Shown: positions 1 through 5,551 of the stretch, piece after piece | Numbering within the stretch: the first letter of the stretch is position 1 | How the letters are laid out: every line of letters starts with the position of its first letter | Assembly: GCA_021205485.1 (NCBI GenBank) | Contig: JAJPXK010000087.1 | Coordinates: 1-5,551 of the forward strand | Reading direction: 5' to 3' | DNA from: Clostridia bacterium | Lineage (GTDB): Bacteria; Bacillota; Clostridia; Christensenellales; Borkfalkiaceae | Length of the DNA: 5,551 nt | Notes under the pieces: model-generated | The model's input: only the letters and a program-made list of their open reading frames with translations | Told to the model about the DNA's origin: nothing | The model's database searches: none | Translations under genes and position numbers: made by a program

Positions 1-1004
1 ATACTATATAAATTTGACTCAAAAATCAAGCTATTTTGAGAATAAATTTTTAATTTTCCCTCCGCACCGTCATTTTTATCTTTTTGTTTTTTATCATACG
101 CCTCTGTTTTGTAACTTACTTCTTCGTCGGATTTCACAACAATTTTATGATTATTTTTAATTTTACAAAGTACATCGCCGCACATAAAATGATTATTTTC
201 GCCGATTTCTTCCAATTTAAAGCATTTAAAGCAATTATCTAAAATTTGCATGCTCCGCTCGTACATTTCGCTGCAATTCAAAACAACGCAAACTACGTCC
301 ATGCCGCCTCTTTCGGCGGAAGAAACAAGGCATCTGCCAGCCTTTACAGTGTACCCCGTTTTTATTCCGTTGGCCCCTTCGTAATTGTACAGCATTTTAT
401 TTTTATTGGCGAAACTTCGGTACTTGCCACGATAATTTTTAGTTCCTGCGATCTCTCTGAAAATTTCGTTTTTCATCGCCGCACACGCTATTTTGGCGAG
501 GTCTCTCGCCGTGGTGTAGTGGTTTTCGTCGGGAAGGCCGCTCGGGTTTGTAAAGTTTGTATTTTTTACGCCTATCTCTTTCGCCCTTTTGTTCATACGT
601 GTTACAAATTTTTCAACGCTTCCGCTGTGTATAACGGCGAGGGCTGCGGCGCTGTCGTTACCCGATCTTAGCATAAGCCCGTAAAGCAAGTCGCGGATGT
701 CAATTTCTTCACCTTTTTTAAGATAAATAGACGACCCTTCTACCCCTGCTGCGCAATCTGGTACGGTTACGACTTTGTCAAGGTCGCATTCCTCCGCTAT
801 AATCAAAGCCGTCATTATCTTGGTTGTGCTTGCCATAGGCAGTTTAACGTCGGCGTTTTTTTCTTCAAGAACGGCTCCGGTGCAAAGTTCCATAGCTATT
901 TCAGCGTTATTCGGTTGAGCAAACACCGTGTAATTAAAACTTATGCATAACATTACGGCGGTCAACGCGACAATTAAGGCCGTTAAATATTTAATTTTAC
1001 GCAT
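1..1004 (-). CDS. D-alanyl-D-alanine carboxypeptidase (partial, C-terminus off window)
   Basis: Low-molecular-weight penicillin-binding protein of peptidase family S11 (DacB/DacF/PBP5 type), which removes the terminal D-alanine from peptidoglycan stem peptides outside the membrane. 334 codons are visible with no stop, so the C-terminus lies beyond the left edge. Residues 1-29 form a signal peptide: basic MRKIK, a hydrophobic core, and VFA before Q30. All three active-site motifs are intact: STTK (59-62, nucleophile S59), SGN (114-116) and KTG (215-217). The catalytic domain ends near 245. A cysteine-containing C-terminal domain and a lysine-rich stretch (about 299-319) follow. The ATG at 1004 overlaps the ytfJ stop by 8 bases and has no good ribosome binding site, so coupling to ytfJ is likely. 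Following scpAB resembles B. subtilis dacB, which acts on spore cortex, but sequence alone does not separate DacB from DacF, so I give no symbol. Confidence 0.95.
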   Translation of the reverse strand, partial: MRKIKYLTALIVALTAVMLCISFNYTVFAQPNNAEIAMELCTGAVLEEKNADVKLPMASTTKIMTALIIAEECDLDKVVTVPDCAAGVEGSSIYLKKGEEIDIRDLLYGLMLRSGNDSAAALAVIHSGSVEKFVTRMNKRAKEIGVKNTNFTNPSGLPDENHYTTARDLAKIACAAMKNEIFREIAGTKNYRGKYRSFANKNKMLYNYEGANGIKTGYTVKAGRCLVSSAERGGMDVVCVVLNCSEMYERSMQILDNCFKCFKLEEIGENNHFMCGDVLCKIKNNHKIVVKSDEEVSYKTEAYDKKQKDKNDGAEGKLKIYSQNSLIFESNLYS

Positions 1005-1368
1005 TTTTAGAGATTGTGTGTACAAGATCCCCTGTCTTTTCTATTAAAGTATCTATCGCCCCGTCATCCATCCTCAAAAGTCTGCAGCCGTTGCCGTCGT
1101 CAACGATAAAGCCCTTAGGCTTTACTGTAATCACCGTGCCGTTGGCCCCCGCAAGTTTGAATCCGTCGGCTTCTTTAAAGGTTTTTATGTCGCCGTATTC
1201 CCCTCCGCCGTTTAAATTTACCACCGTAACGGAAGAAAGCGGTATAATCTGCGCCCCGCTCACGGTAATTATAGAGTCACCTATCACTGTGTTAGCGTCG
1301 GCCACTTTGTCGAGAGCCTTAGGCGGTTCTTCAAAATTATTGTCCCTGCTTTTTGTTTTAGTTTTCAT
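997..1368 (-). CDS. ytfJ: GerW/YtfJ family protein
   Basis: A 123-residue protein of the GerW/YtfJ family. In B. subtilis YtfJ (GerW) is a sporulation protein needed for germination, but homologues also occur in non-spore-forming bacteria and some archaea. Family features in order: DANTVIGD (24-31), the G-A-Q-I-I-P-L-S-S-V strand (38-47), a glycine-rich turn NGGGEYGD (53-60), VKPKGFIVDD (82-91), C-R-L-L-R (95-99), and a closing helix ending in LVHTI (115-119). There is no signal peptide or membrane segment, so it is cytoplasmic. It is somewhat shorter than B. subtilis YtfJ, and the glycine-rich loop is reduced. The ATG at 1368 is supported by AGAGAGG five bases upstream and by the ATGA overlap with the preceding gene. 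A longer frame reaching 1500 lies wholly within that gene and is not used. The stop overlaps the carboxypeptidase start by 8 bases. Confidence 0.9.
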   Translation of the reverse strand: MKTKTKSRDNNFEEPPKALDKVADANTVIGDSIITVSGAQIIPLSSVTVVNLNGGGEYGDIKTFKEADGFKLAGANGTVITVKPKGFIVDDGNGCRLLRMDDGAIDTLIEKTGDLVHTISKNA

Positions 1369-1877
1369 CTGAACCTCTCTGAAAAAATAATAAATAGTAT
1401 TTTTATCGCCGCGAGCATATTTATGACGCACACCGCCTTGCCGCAGTAATGCAGTTCGCTGTGTTCGGCGTTGATAATTGAATAATTTCTCAACTTGCAC
1501 CTGCTGCCCGTACCTTCAAGGTATTTATATAGCGGCAATGTCGCTGCGTTTTGTAAAAGAGCTAAGTATGCGTTATTTTCTTCTCTTACGCCGTAGTCGC
1601 CTAACTGCACAATTTTGAAAACACATACGTTGTCAAGCAAAATTTTACTGTTTTTTAATAGTTGAGGTAAGTCTAACTGCATATCTTTGCCGTTTACCTG
1701 CATCTTTCCGCCGCCGTCAGCGGTGTTTATATTCAAAAATCTTATAAACCTGAACACGCAAAAGTTAGCCGAAGCGTATCTGGTTTCTGTATTCAAATAA
1801 GCGTAAACCGAAAAATAGACGGGAAATACAGTGAAAAACAGACCTGCGGCAAGTCCGTATACTATAAAATTTTCCAC
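1365..1877 (-). CDS. YtfI-like (DUF2953) membrane-anchored protein
   Basis: Predicted 170-residue protein of unknown function. One N-terminal membrane segment is visible (about 4-27), followed by a soluble part and a second hydrophobic stretch near the C-terminus (about 147-165) before a basic end. The G-D-Y-G segment (93-96) followed by an alanine/leucine-rich helix resembles the DUF2953 pattern. The stronger evidence is position: it sits directly before ytfJ with an ATGA overlap, as ytfI does beside ytfJ in B. subtilis. The start is uncertain. GTG at 1877 places the membrane segment at the N-terminus as expected but has no clear ribosome binding site. An ATG at 1985 in the same frame would overlap scpB by 38 bases and read through the hairpin, which I consider unlikely; a TTG at 1913 is another option. 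Family assignment is moderate and function unknown. Confidence 0.65.
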   Translation of the reverse strand: MENFIVYGLAAGLFFTVFPVYFSVYAYLNTETRYASANFCVFRFIRFLNINTADGGGKMQVNGKDMQLDLPQLLKNSKILLDNVCVFKIVQLGDYGVREENNAYLALLQNAATLPLYKYLEGTGSRCKLRNYSIINAEHSELHYCGKAVCVINMLAAIKILFIIFSERFR

Positions 1878-1898
1878 AAAAATATTATCTGTAATTGA

Positions 1899-1927
1899 AT
1901 TATATTTATACAATAATACCCGCACAA
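1899..1927 (-). promoter_or_regulatory. Possible sigma-A-type promoter for the ytfI-ytfJ block
   Basis: A perfect TATAAT (-10) lies at 1899-1904 on the minus strand, in the only sizeable intergenic gap. At a 17-base spacing the -35 position (1922-1927) reads TTGTGC, matching only the TTG half of the consensus and lying inside the hairpin stem. The region is A/T-rich, so a chance TATAAT is quite possible. If real, it would start transcripts about 15 bases before the GTG at 1877. Confidence 0.25.
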
Positions 1928-1943
1928 AAAATGTGCGGGTATT
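1915..1943 (-). terminator. Perfect 12-bp hairpin after scpB
   Basis: AATACCCGCACA (1915-1926) and TGTGCGGGTATT (1932-1943) are exact inverted complements around a 5-base loop. The GC-rich core is eight pairs flanked by A/T pairs. It begins 4 bases beyond the scpB TGA, the classical place for an intrinsic terminator. The minus-strand tail after the GC core is TATTATTGTAT, rich in T but not a clean run, so termination may be partial. It could act as an attenuator or as an mRNA-stabilising stem between the two halves of the cluster. The hairpin is seen directly; its function is inferred. Confidence 0.5.
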
Positions 1944-1947
1944 TACG

Positions 1948-2688
1948 TCAATCGTCGTCTTTAATTTTAATAATATCGTCGTCATCGTCTATAAAGTCGG
2001 GGATTTCATAACCGTCTTCCATTTTAGGCGATTTAGGCTGTTTTTCTGTTTCTGCGGGACTATCTTCCGCCGCGGCGTTTTCCTCGTCGCTGTCGGGATT
2101 GTACACGTCCTTTTTATAGAGGTAATTTCCGTCGTCCTCCTCTTCGCCGCCGTATTGCAGGCTCTGAAGCTGAGCTATCTGCTCCATAAGGTCGTCATAG
2201 TCGGGAAGTTCGTCTATAGAGTTTAATCTGAAACGTTTTAAAAAGTTATCGGTAGTGGCAAATTGTATCGGCTTGCCTATAGTATCCTTTCTGCCGCAAG
2301 GGTATATCATTTCAAGGTCAAGAAGCACGTTTACCGCGTAGTCGCAGCTTACTCCGCGGACGTCTTCAAGCTCTGAACGGGTGACGGGCTGTTTATACGC
2401 AATAAGCGCGGCGCACTCAAGCACGGCCCTTGTAAGTTCCTTCTCCTTTATAGGGGTTATCGCCGAAGATATGATTTCTTTATAAGCGGGATTGCTTGCA
2501 AACTGAAGCTTGCCGTTAAACGTCAGAATATGTATGCCGCAGTCGCCCGAGTATTTTTCTTTAAGTTCGGCGATGCTCGCATTGGCCTCTTTAAGAGTAC
2601 AGCCGGCTTTTTCCATTATGTATTTTACGGGCACAGGTTCGCCCGAGGCAAAAACTATAGCCTCAATTATATTCGTCAAATTGTTCAA
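1948..2688 (-). CDS. scpB: Segregation and condensation protein B
   Basis: Winged-helix partner that dimerises and binds the ScpA kleisin linker within SMC-ScpAB. The protein has 246 residues. Two winged-helix domains occupy about 1-80 and 85-160. Recognisable signatures are IEAIVFASGEPV (8-19), the AYKQPVTRSELEDVRGV stretch (97-113), GRKDTIGKP (132-140) and the TTDNFLKRFRL segment (145-155). B. subtilis ScpB is about 197 residues. Here a 66-residue low-complexity acidic tail (181-246) is added, ending in runs of aspartate. The start is a TTG at 2688, supported by AAGGTGG six bases upstream. The next in-frame ATG (residue 25) would cut into the first domain. The gene overlaps scpA by 26 bases, so the two are probably translationally coupled, fitting their joint complex. 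A strong hairpin begins 4 bases after the TGA. Confidence 0.97.
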   Translation of the reverse strand: MNNLTNIIEAIVFASGEPVPVKYIMEKAGCTLKEANASIAELKEKYSGDCGIHILTFNGKLQFASNPAYKEIISSAITPIKEKELTRAVLECAALIAYKQPVTRSELEDVRGVSCDYAVNVLLDLEMIYPCGRKDTIGKPIQFATTDNFLKRFRLNSIDELPDYDDLMEQIAQLQSLQYGGEEEDDGNYLYKKDVYNPDSDEENAAAEDSPAETEKQPKSPKMEDGYEIPDFIDDDDDIIKIKDDD

Positions 2689-3541
2689 GAGAGTCCACCT
2701 TCAAATCCCATTCGGGGTTGAGTTTAATATTTATTTCGCCAAATATTTCCGTTTGCACTACCATTATGTATTGGTGTTTAAGCATTTCAAGCATGGCCTG
2801 GAATGTGGTAATAATTTCGCTTTTGGAGTATATGTTAAACAGATCTTCGAATTTTGTTTCGCCTCTGGTCACCAAAGTATCCTTTATAAAGCCAATTTTA
2901 TCTTCAACGGTAAAATTGTCCATCGGGATTTCTTTAATGTCGTCTTTTTCGCGCGTCATGCTTTCGTTTTTAAGCATAAGACGGGCAAAAGCCTCTAAAA
3001 GTCCGTCTACGGTAAAATCCTTGTAAACAACTTTTACCTTGCTGAATTCTTCGTCAGTCTCGCGGAAGCAATAACCTACCGTTTCCATTTCTTTAAGCTT
3101 TGGCGTCTGGTCGCGGATAAGTTCCATCTCCCTCTGTTTTAGCTGTTCTATAATGTCCTGCTTCTCCATTTCAACGTCGTCGTAATAGTCGTCGTCGGGC
3201 ATTTCTACAACGGGAAGCATACTTTTTGATTTTATGTATATAAGCTGAGCCGCAAGCTGCAAATACAAACTTTCTTTGTCAACGTCGCGCGAGGGCTGAG
3301 TCTTCATATACTCGATATAATCGAGGAACTGTTCGGTAACCTTAGAGACGAACACGTCCTCAATGTTGATTTTCGCGGTATTGATAAGGTGAAGCAGCAG
3401 GTCTAACGGCCCCTCAAACACGTCGAGGACGGTTTTATAGTCCAATTCAGACTCAAAATTATCCTGACCGTCGTCTGCCTGAGCATCCTCCTGCGGAAGT
3501 TCTCCGTCAAAAAAATCTTCGGCGTTTTCGTTATCCGTCAT
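2663..3541 (-). CDS. scpA: Segregation and condensation protein A (kleisin)
   Basis: Kleisin subunit of the SMC-ScpAB complex, which bridges the SMC heads and, with ScpB, helps condense and segregate the chromosome. The protein has 292 residues. The N-terminal kleisin domain begins near residue 37 with the signature FEGPLDLLLHLI (42-53), followed by the family segment LAAQLIYIKSKSMLP (96-110). A central acidic, charged linker spans about 112-150. The C-terminal winged helix (about 205-275) contains ITTFQAMLEMLKHQ and ends near INIKL. Residues 1-36 are an acidic leader, making the protein longer than the roughly 250-residue B. subtilis ScpA. I chose the ATG at 3541 because it forms an ATGA overlap with the protease stop and sits 8 bases after GGGGG. 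An in-frame TTG at 3556 would add five residues but lacks such a site. It overlaps scpB by 26 bases. Confidence 0.97.
   Translation of the reverse strand: MTDNENAEDFFDGELPQEDAQADDGQDNFESELDYKTVLDVFEGPLDLLLHLINTAKINIEDVFVSKVTEQFLDYIEYMKTQPSRDVDKESLYLQLAAQLIYIKSKSMLPVVEMPDDDYYDDVEMEKQDIIEQLKQREMELIRDQTPKLKEMETVGYCFRETDEEFSKVKVVYKDFTVDGLLEAFARLMLKNESMTREKDDIKEIPMDNFTVEDKIGFIKDTLVTRGETKFEDLFNIYSKSEIITTFQAMLEMLKHQYIMVVQTEIFGEINIKLNPEWDLKVDSLEQFDEYN
2695..2701 (-). promoter_or_regulatory. Ribosome binding site of scpB
   Basis: On the minus strand this reads AAGGTGG, one mismatch from AAGGAGG. It lies six bases before the TTG at 2688 and inside the end of scpA. It is the main support for TTG initiation of scpB. 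Confidence 0.75.
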
Positions 3542-4230
3542 AAAATTAACCCCCAAAGCGCCGTTATCGGGTAACCGACAATTCTTACGGCAAACTGCAT
3601 TACATAACCTAATATATCAAGATATCCGAATACCGCGATATAATTTTCTAAAATGCCGCAGATAAAGCTCTCGGCTATAAGGCCTAAAAGTATCCACTGG
3701 CCGTACCTTTCAAGAAACCGCCTTCCCCTGTTATACGTCTTTGTTAAAGACTCCACTATTCTGAAGCCGTCCAAGGGATATAAAGGAATCAGGTTAAACA
3801 CGGCGATGCTTAAACTGTAGCTGAATATAAGCTGCAAAAGCATTTCAAGAAAGTACGTACCGTAGTTAGACGGCAGATATATTACGCATACCCTGTACAA
3901 AGGATAAACTATAAACGCTATTATAAGGTTGGCGCAAATTCCCGCTATGGCTGTAGTAAAAAGGCCGACCTTGTAATTTTTGAAATTACGCGAATCTATA
4001 GGCACGGGTTTAGCCCAGCCGAAACCTACAAGGGCTACCATTACAAGCCCTAAGGGGTCAAGGTGTTTTAGAGGATTAAGCGTAAGCCTTCCATTTATTT
4101 TCGCCGTCCAGTCGCCGTTTTTGTAGGCTACAAACGCATGCGCGAATTCATGCGGAACAAGCACAAAAATAACAGCGATAAACGCGGCGGCGTAATATAA
4201 TATGGTACTTATTAATTGAGCTGTTGACAT
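3538..4230 (-). CDS. Site-2-type M50 family membrane metalloprotease
   Basis: A 230-residue polytopic zinc protease of the short site-2 protease type, with no PDZ or CBS domain. The zinc site is visible: HEFAH puts H27, E28 and H31 at the end of the first hydrophobic segment. The third ligand motif N-x-x-P-x-x-P-L-D-G follows at 146-155 (N146, P149, P152, D154). Further hydrophobic stretches lie near 60-72, 90-118, 128-150, 172-192 and 198-228. The usual A-G-P-x-x-N segment before the second core helix reads AGICAN (96-101), so the proline is absent. The ATG follows the lysA TAA with no gap and has only a weak GAAG upstream, so translation is probably coupled to lysA. The TGA overlaps the scpA ATG by four bases. 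Family members cut substrates within or near the membrane. The substrate here cannot be told from sequence, and the link to scpAB is positional only. Confidence 0.93.
   Translation of the reverse strand: MSTAQLISTILYYAAAFIAVIFVLVPHEFAHAFVAYKNGDWTAKINGRLTLNPLKHLDPLGLVMVALVGFGWAKPVPIDSRNFKNYKVGLFTTAIAGICANLIIAFIVYPLYRVCVIYLPSNYGTYFLEMLLQLIFSYSLSIAVFNLIPLYPLDGFRIVESLTKTYNRGRRFLERYGQWILLGLIAESFICGILENYIAVFGYLDILGYVMQFAVRIVGYPITALWGLIL
3550..3554 (-). promoter_or_regulatory. Ribosome binding site of scpA
   Basis: GGGGG on the minus strand, 8 bases before the ATG at 3541 and inside the last codons of the protease gene. It favours this ATG over the in-frame TTG at 3556. Confidence 0.5.
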
Positions 4231-5547
4231 TTACTTCAAATAGTCGGGGATAACGTCGTTGCGTACAATATCCTCGTAAGTCTGCGGTTTAATAATATAA
4301 TTTGCCTGCCCGTCCTTTACAAGGACGGCCGCGGGAATAAAGTTGCGGTTATAGTTGCTCGCCATAGAGTAATTATACGCTCCTGTGGAAAGCACTGCCA
4401 CAGTATCCCCACGTTTTGCTTCGGGCATAGGAACGTCAACGGCTATTATATCGCCGCTTTCGCAACATTTGCCCGCGATAGTTACCTTTTCGGTACATTT
4501 CTCCAAAGCTCTGTTGGCAAGCAGAGCGGAATATTTTGACTGGTATAGGGCGTAACGGGGATTGTCGAACATGCCGCCGTCTATGGCGACATATTTTTTT
4601 ATGTCGGGAATATCCTTTATGGCGCCTACCGTGTAAAGCGTGATTCCCGCTTCGCCTACTATGGACCTGCCGGGCTCTATAAGAACATAAGGCAGTTTAA
4701 GCCCGTGTTCTGCAGCCTTCTCCTTAACTGTGTTTAAAAGAGTTTTCAAGTACCCGGCATAGCCTTCCACGCTGATTTTTGCGTCTTCGTCTGTATACCA
4801 GATTCCAAAGCCTCCGCCCATATTTAACGTATCGGCTTCAAAATTAAGCTTTTGCTTCATATCCGCCATAAAATCCATACATTTATTCACGGCGAGGGCG
4901 AAAGACTGCTTTTCGAATATCTGAGAACCTATATGGCAGTGATAACCTTTAAGTTTAAGGTTGCCCTTTTTAAGCACGTGCGCGGTCATTTTTTCGGCCG
5001 TGCCGTCAGAGATGGAAAAGCCGATTTTGCTGTCTGTACGGGCCGTCTGAACAAAGGCGTGCGTATGAGCTTCTACGCCGGGGTTAATTCTTATCAATAC
5101 GTTTTGCGTGATTCCCGCTTCGGCGGCGATATCGTTTAAAATATCTGCTTCGCTGTAAGAATCTACAACTATTGCACCAATCTTTACTTTAACGGCGTAC
5201 TCAAGCTCCCTTACAAGCTTATTGTTGCCGTGCAGATATATTTTTTCTGCGGGAAAACCTGTGCTTATCGCCGTATAAAGTTCCCCGTCAGAAACAACGT
5301 CTACGCCAATCCCTTCCTGCGCCGCGATTTTATACATTGCCTTACAAGAAAAAGCTTTTGAAGCGTAAAGCACAAGCCCGTTGCCGTTATACTCGCCGTC
5401 TATCGTGGTTTTATATATGCGCATCATGTCGCGGATATATTTTTCATCAAAAACGTAAATGGGCGTTCCGAATTTTTCGGCGAGGTCTACACAGTCACAG
5501 CAGCCTATTTCAAGATTCCCCTTGTAATTTATATTTAACGTATATCT
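4231..5547 (-). CDS. lysA: Diaminopimelate decarboxylase (start unresolved)
   Basis: PLP-dependent fold-III decarboxylase that converts meso-diaminopimelate to L-lysine and CO2, the last step of lysine synthesis; cytoplasmic. Numbering from the ATG at 5427 (398 residues to the TAA at 4231-4233): YASKAF with the Schiff-base lysine K24, HCHIGSQ at 163-169, the phosphate-binding GGGFG at 204-208, EPGRS at 251-255, the catalytic-cysteine motif CCESGD at 321-326, and the C-terminal tyrosine motif YNYSM at 351-355. That ATG is too late. The frame upstream of it still encodes family sequence, LEIG then LAEKFGTPIYVFDEKYIR, which aligns with the N-terminus of B. subtilis LysA. The reading frame is closed by TAA at 5548-5550, and no ATG, GTG or TTG lies in frame between that stop and 5427. 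The true start is therefore an unusual codon, or a frameshift or sequence error lies near the right edge. The coordinate 5547 marks the open frame, not a proven start. Identity is certain; the 5' end is not. Confidence 0.95.
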   Translation of the reverse strand, partial: RYTLNINYKGNLEIGCCDCVDLAEKFGTPIYVFDEKYIRDMMRIYKTTIDGEYNGNGLVLYASKAFSCKAMYKIAAQEGIGVDVVSDGELYTAISTGFPAEKIYLHGNNKLVRELEYAVKVKIGAIVVDSYSEADILNDIAAEAGITQNVLIRINPGVEAHTHAFVQTARTDSKIGFSISDGTAEKMTAHVLKKGNLKLKGYHCHIGSQIFEKQSFALAVNKCMDFMADMKQKLNFEADTLNMGGGFGIWYTDEDAKISVEGYAGYLKTLLNTVKEKAAEHGLKLPYVLIEPGRSIVGEAGITLYTVGAIKDIPDIKKYVAIDGGMFDNPRYALYQSKYSALLANRALEKCTEKVTIAGKCCESGDIIAVDVPMPEAKRGDTVAVLSTGAYNYSMASNYNRNFIPAAVLVKDGQANYIIKPQTYEDIVRNDVIPDYLK

Positions 5548-5551
5548 TTAT

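Noticed and set aside
246..671. Open frame on the plus strand (141 codons)
   Set aside because: It lies antisense to the carboxypeptidase, whose minus-strand frame carries all catalytic motifs. The plus-strand product resembles nothing I know and has no ribosome binding site context.
1369..1500. N-terminal extension of ytfJ to an upstream ATG at 1500
   Set aside because: The extra residues lie inside the YtfI-like gene in another frame and match no GerW family sequence. The ATG at 1368 has a good ribosome binding site and an ATGA overlap.
2510..2998. Plus-strand open frames across scpA/scpB
   Set aside because: Antisense shadows of well-identified minus-strand genes, with no family motifs.
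4310..4328. 8-bp inverted repeat with a 3-base loop (CCGTCCTT / AAGGACGG)
   Set aside because: It lies within the lysA coding sequence, where the codons encode ordinary family residues, and no T-run follows. Probably chance.
1..5551. New defence system, mobile element or CRISPR array
   Set aside because: All seven genes are conserved housekeeping or envelope families in a tightly packed arrangement. No direct repeats, terminal inverted repeats, integrase, transposase or RNA gene was seen on either strand.

Overview
The window is a compact run of seven genes, all on the minus strand, so transcription runs from high to low coordinates. In that order they are: lysA (diaminopimelate decarboxylase), a small M50 site-2-type membrane protease, scpA and scpB (kleisin and winged-helix partners of SMC), a small membrane protein of the YtfI/DUF2953 type, ytfJ (GerW family), and a secreted D-Ala-D-Ala carboxypeptidase that runs off the left edge. 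I see no RNA gene, CRISPR array, insertion sequence or phage gene.

The organism is most likely a Bacillota (Firmicutes) bacterium of the class Clostridia, possibly an uncultivated gut lineage. The grounds are the ScpA/ScpB sequences, the ytfI-ytfJ pair (adjacent in Bacillus subtilis), a carboxypeptidase downstream of scpAB (as with dacB in B. subtilis), moderate to low GC, and A/T-rich codon choice. YtfJ and the carboxypeptidase hint at a spore-forming ancestry, but both families also occur in non-spore-formers.

Region by region: 4231-5551 holds lysA. Its conserved N-terminus reads almost to the right edge but has no normal start codon in the visible frame. 3538-4230 is the protease, whose ATG directly abuts the lysA stop. 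2663-3541 is scpA (ATGA overlap with the protease) and 1948-2688 is scpB (26-base overlap, TTG start behind a good ribosome binding site). The only real gap is 1878-1947, which holds a perfect 12-bp hairpin just after the scpB stop and a possible promoter. 1365-1877 is the YtfI-like gene, 997-1368 is ytfJ (ATGA overlap), and 1-1004 is the carboxypeptidase (8-base overlap with ytfJ, C-terminus cut off).

The layout suggests two tightly coupled blocks. The first is lysA-protease-scpA-scpB, combining lysine/peptidoglycan precursor supply with chromosome condensation. The second is ytfI-ytfJ-carboxypeptidase, concerned with the envelope or spore. They are separated by the hairpin, which may terminate or attenuate transcription. 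I find no convincing new defence, mobile or regulatory system. The points most worth checking are the missing lysA start, the hairpin junction, and the acidic extensions of ScpA and ScpB.
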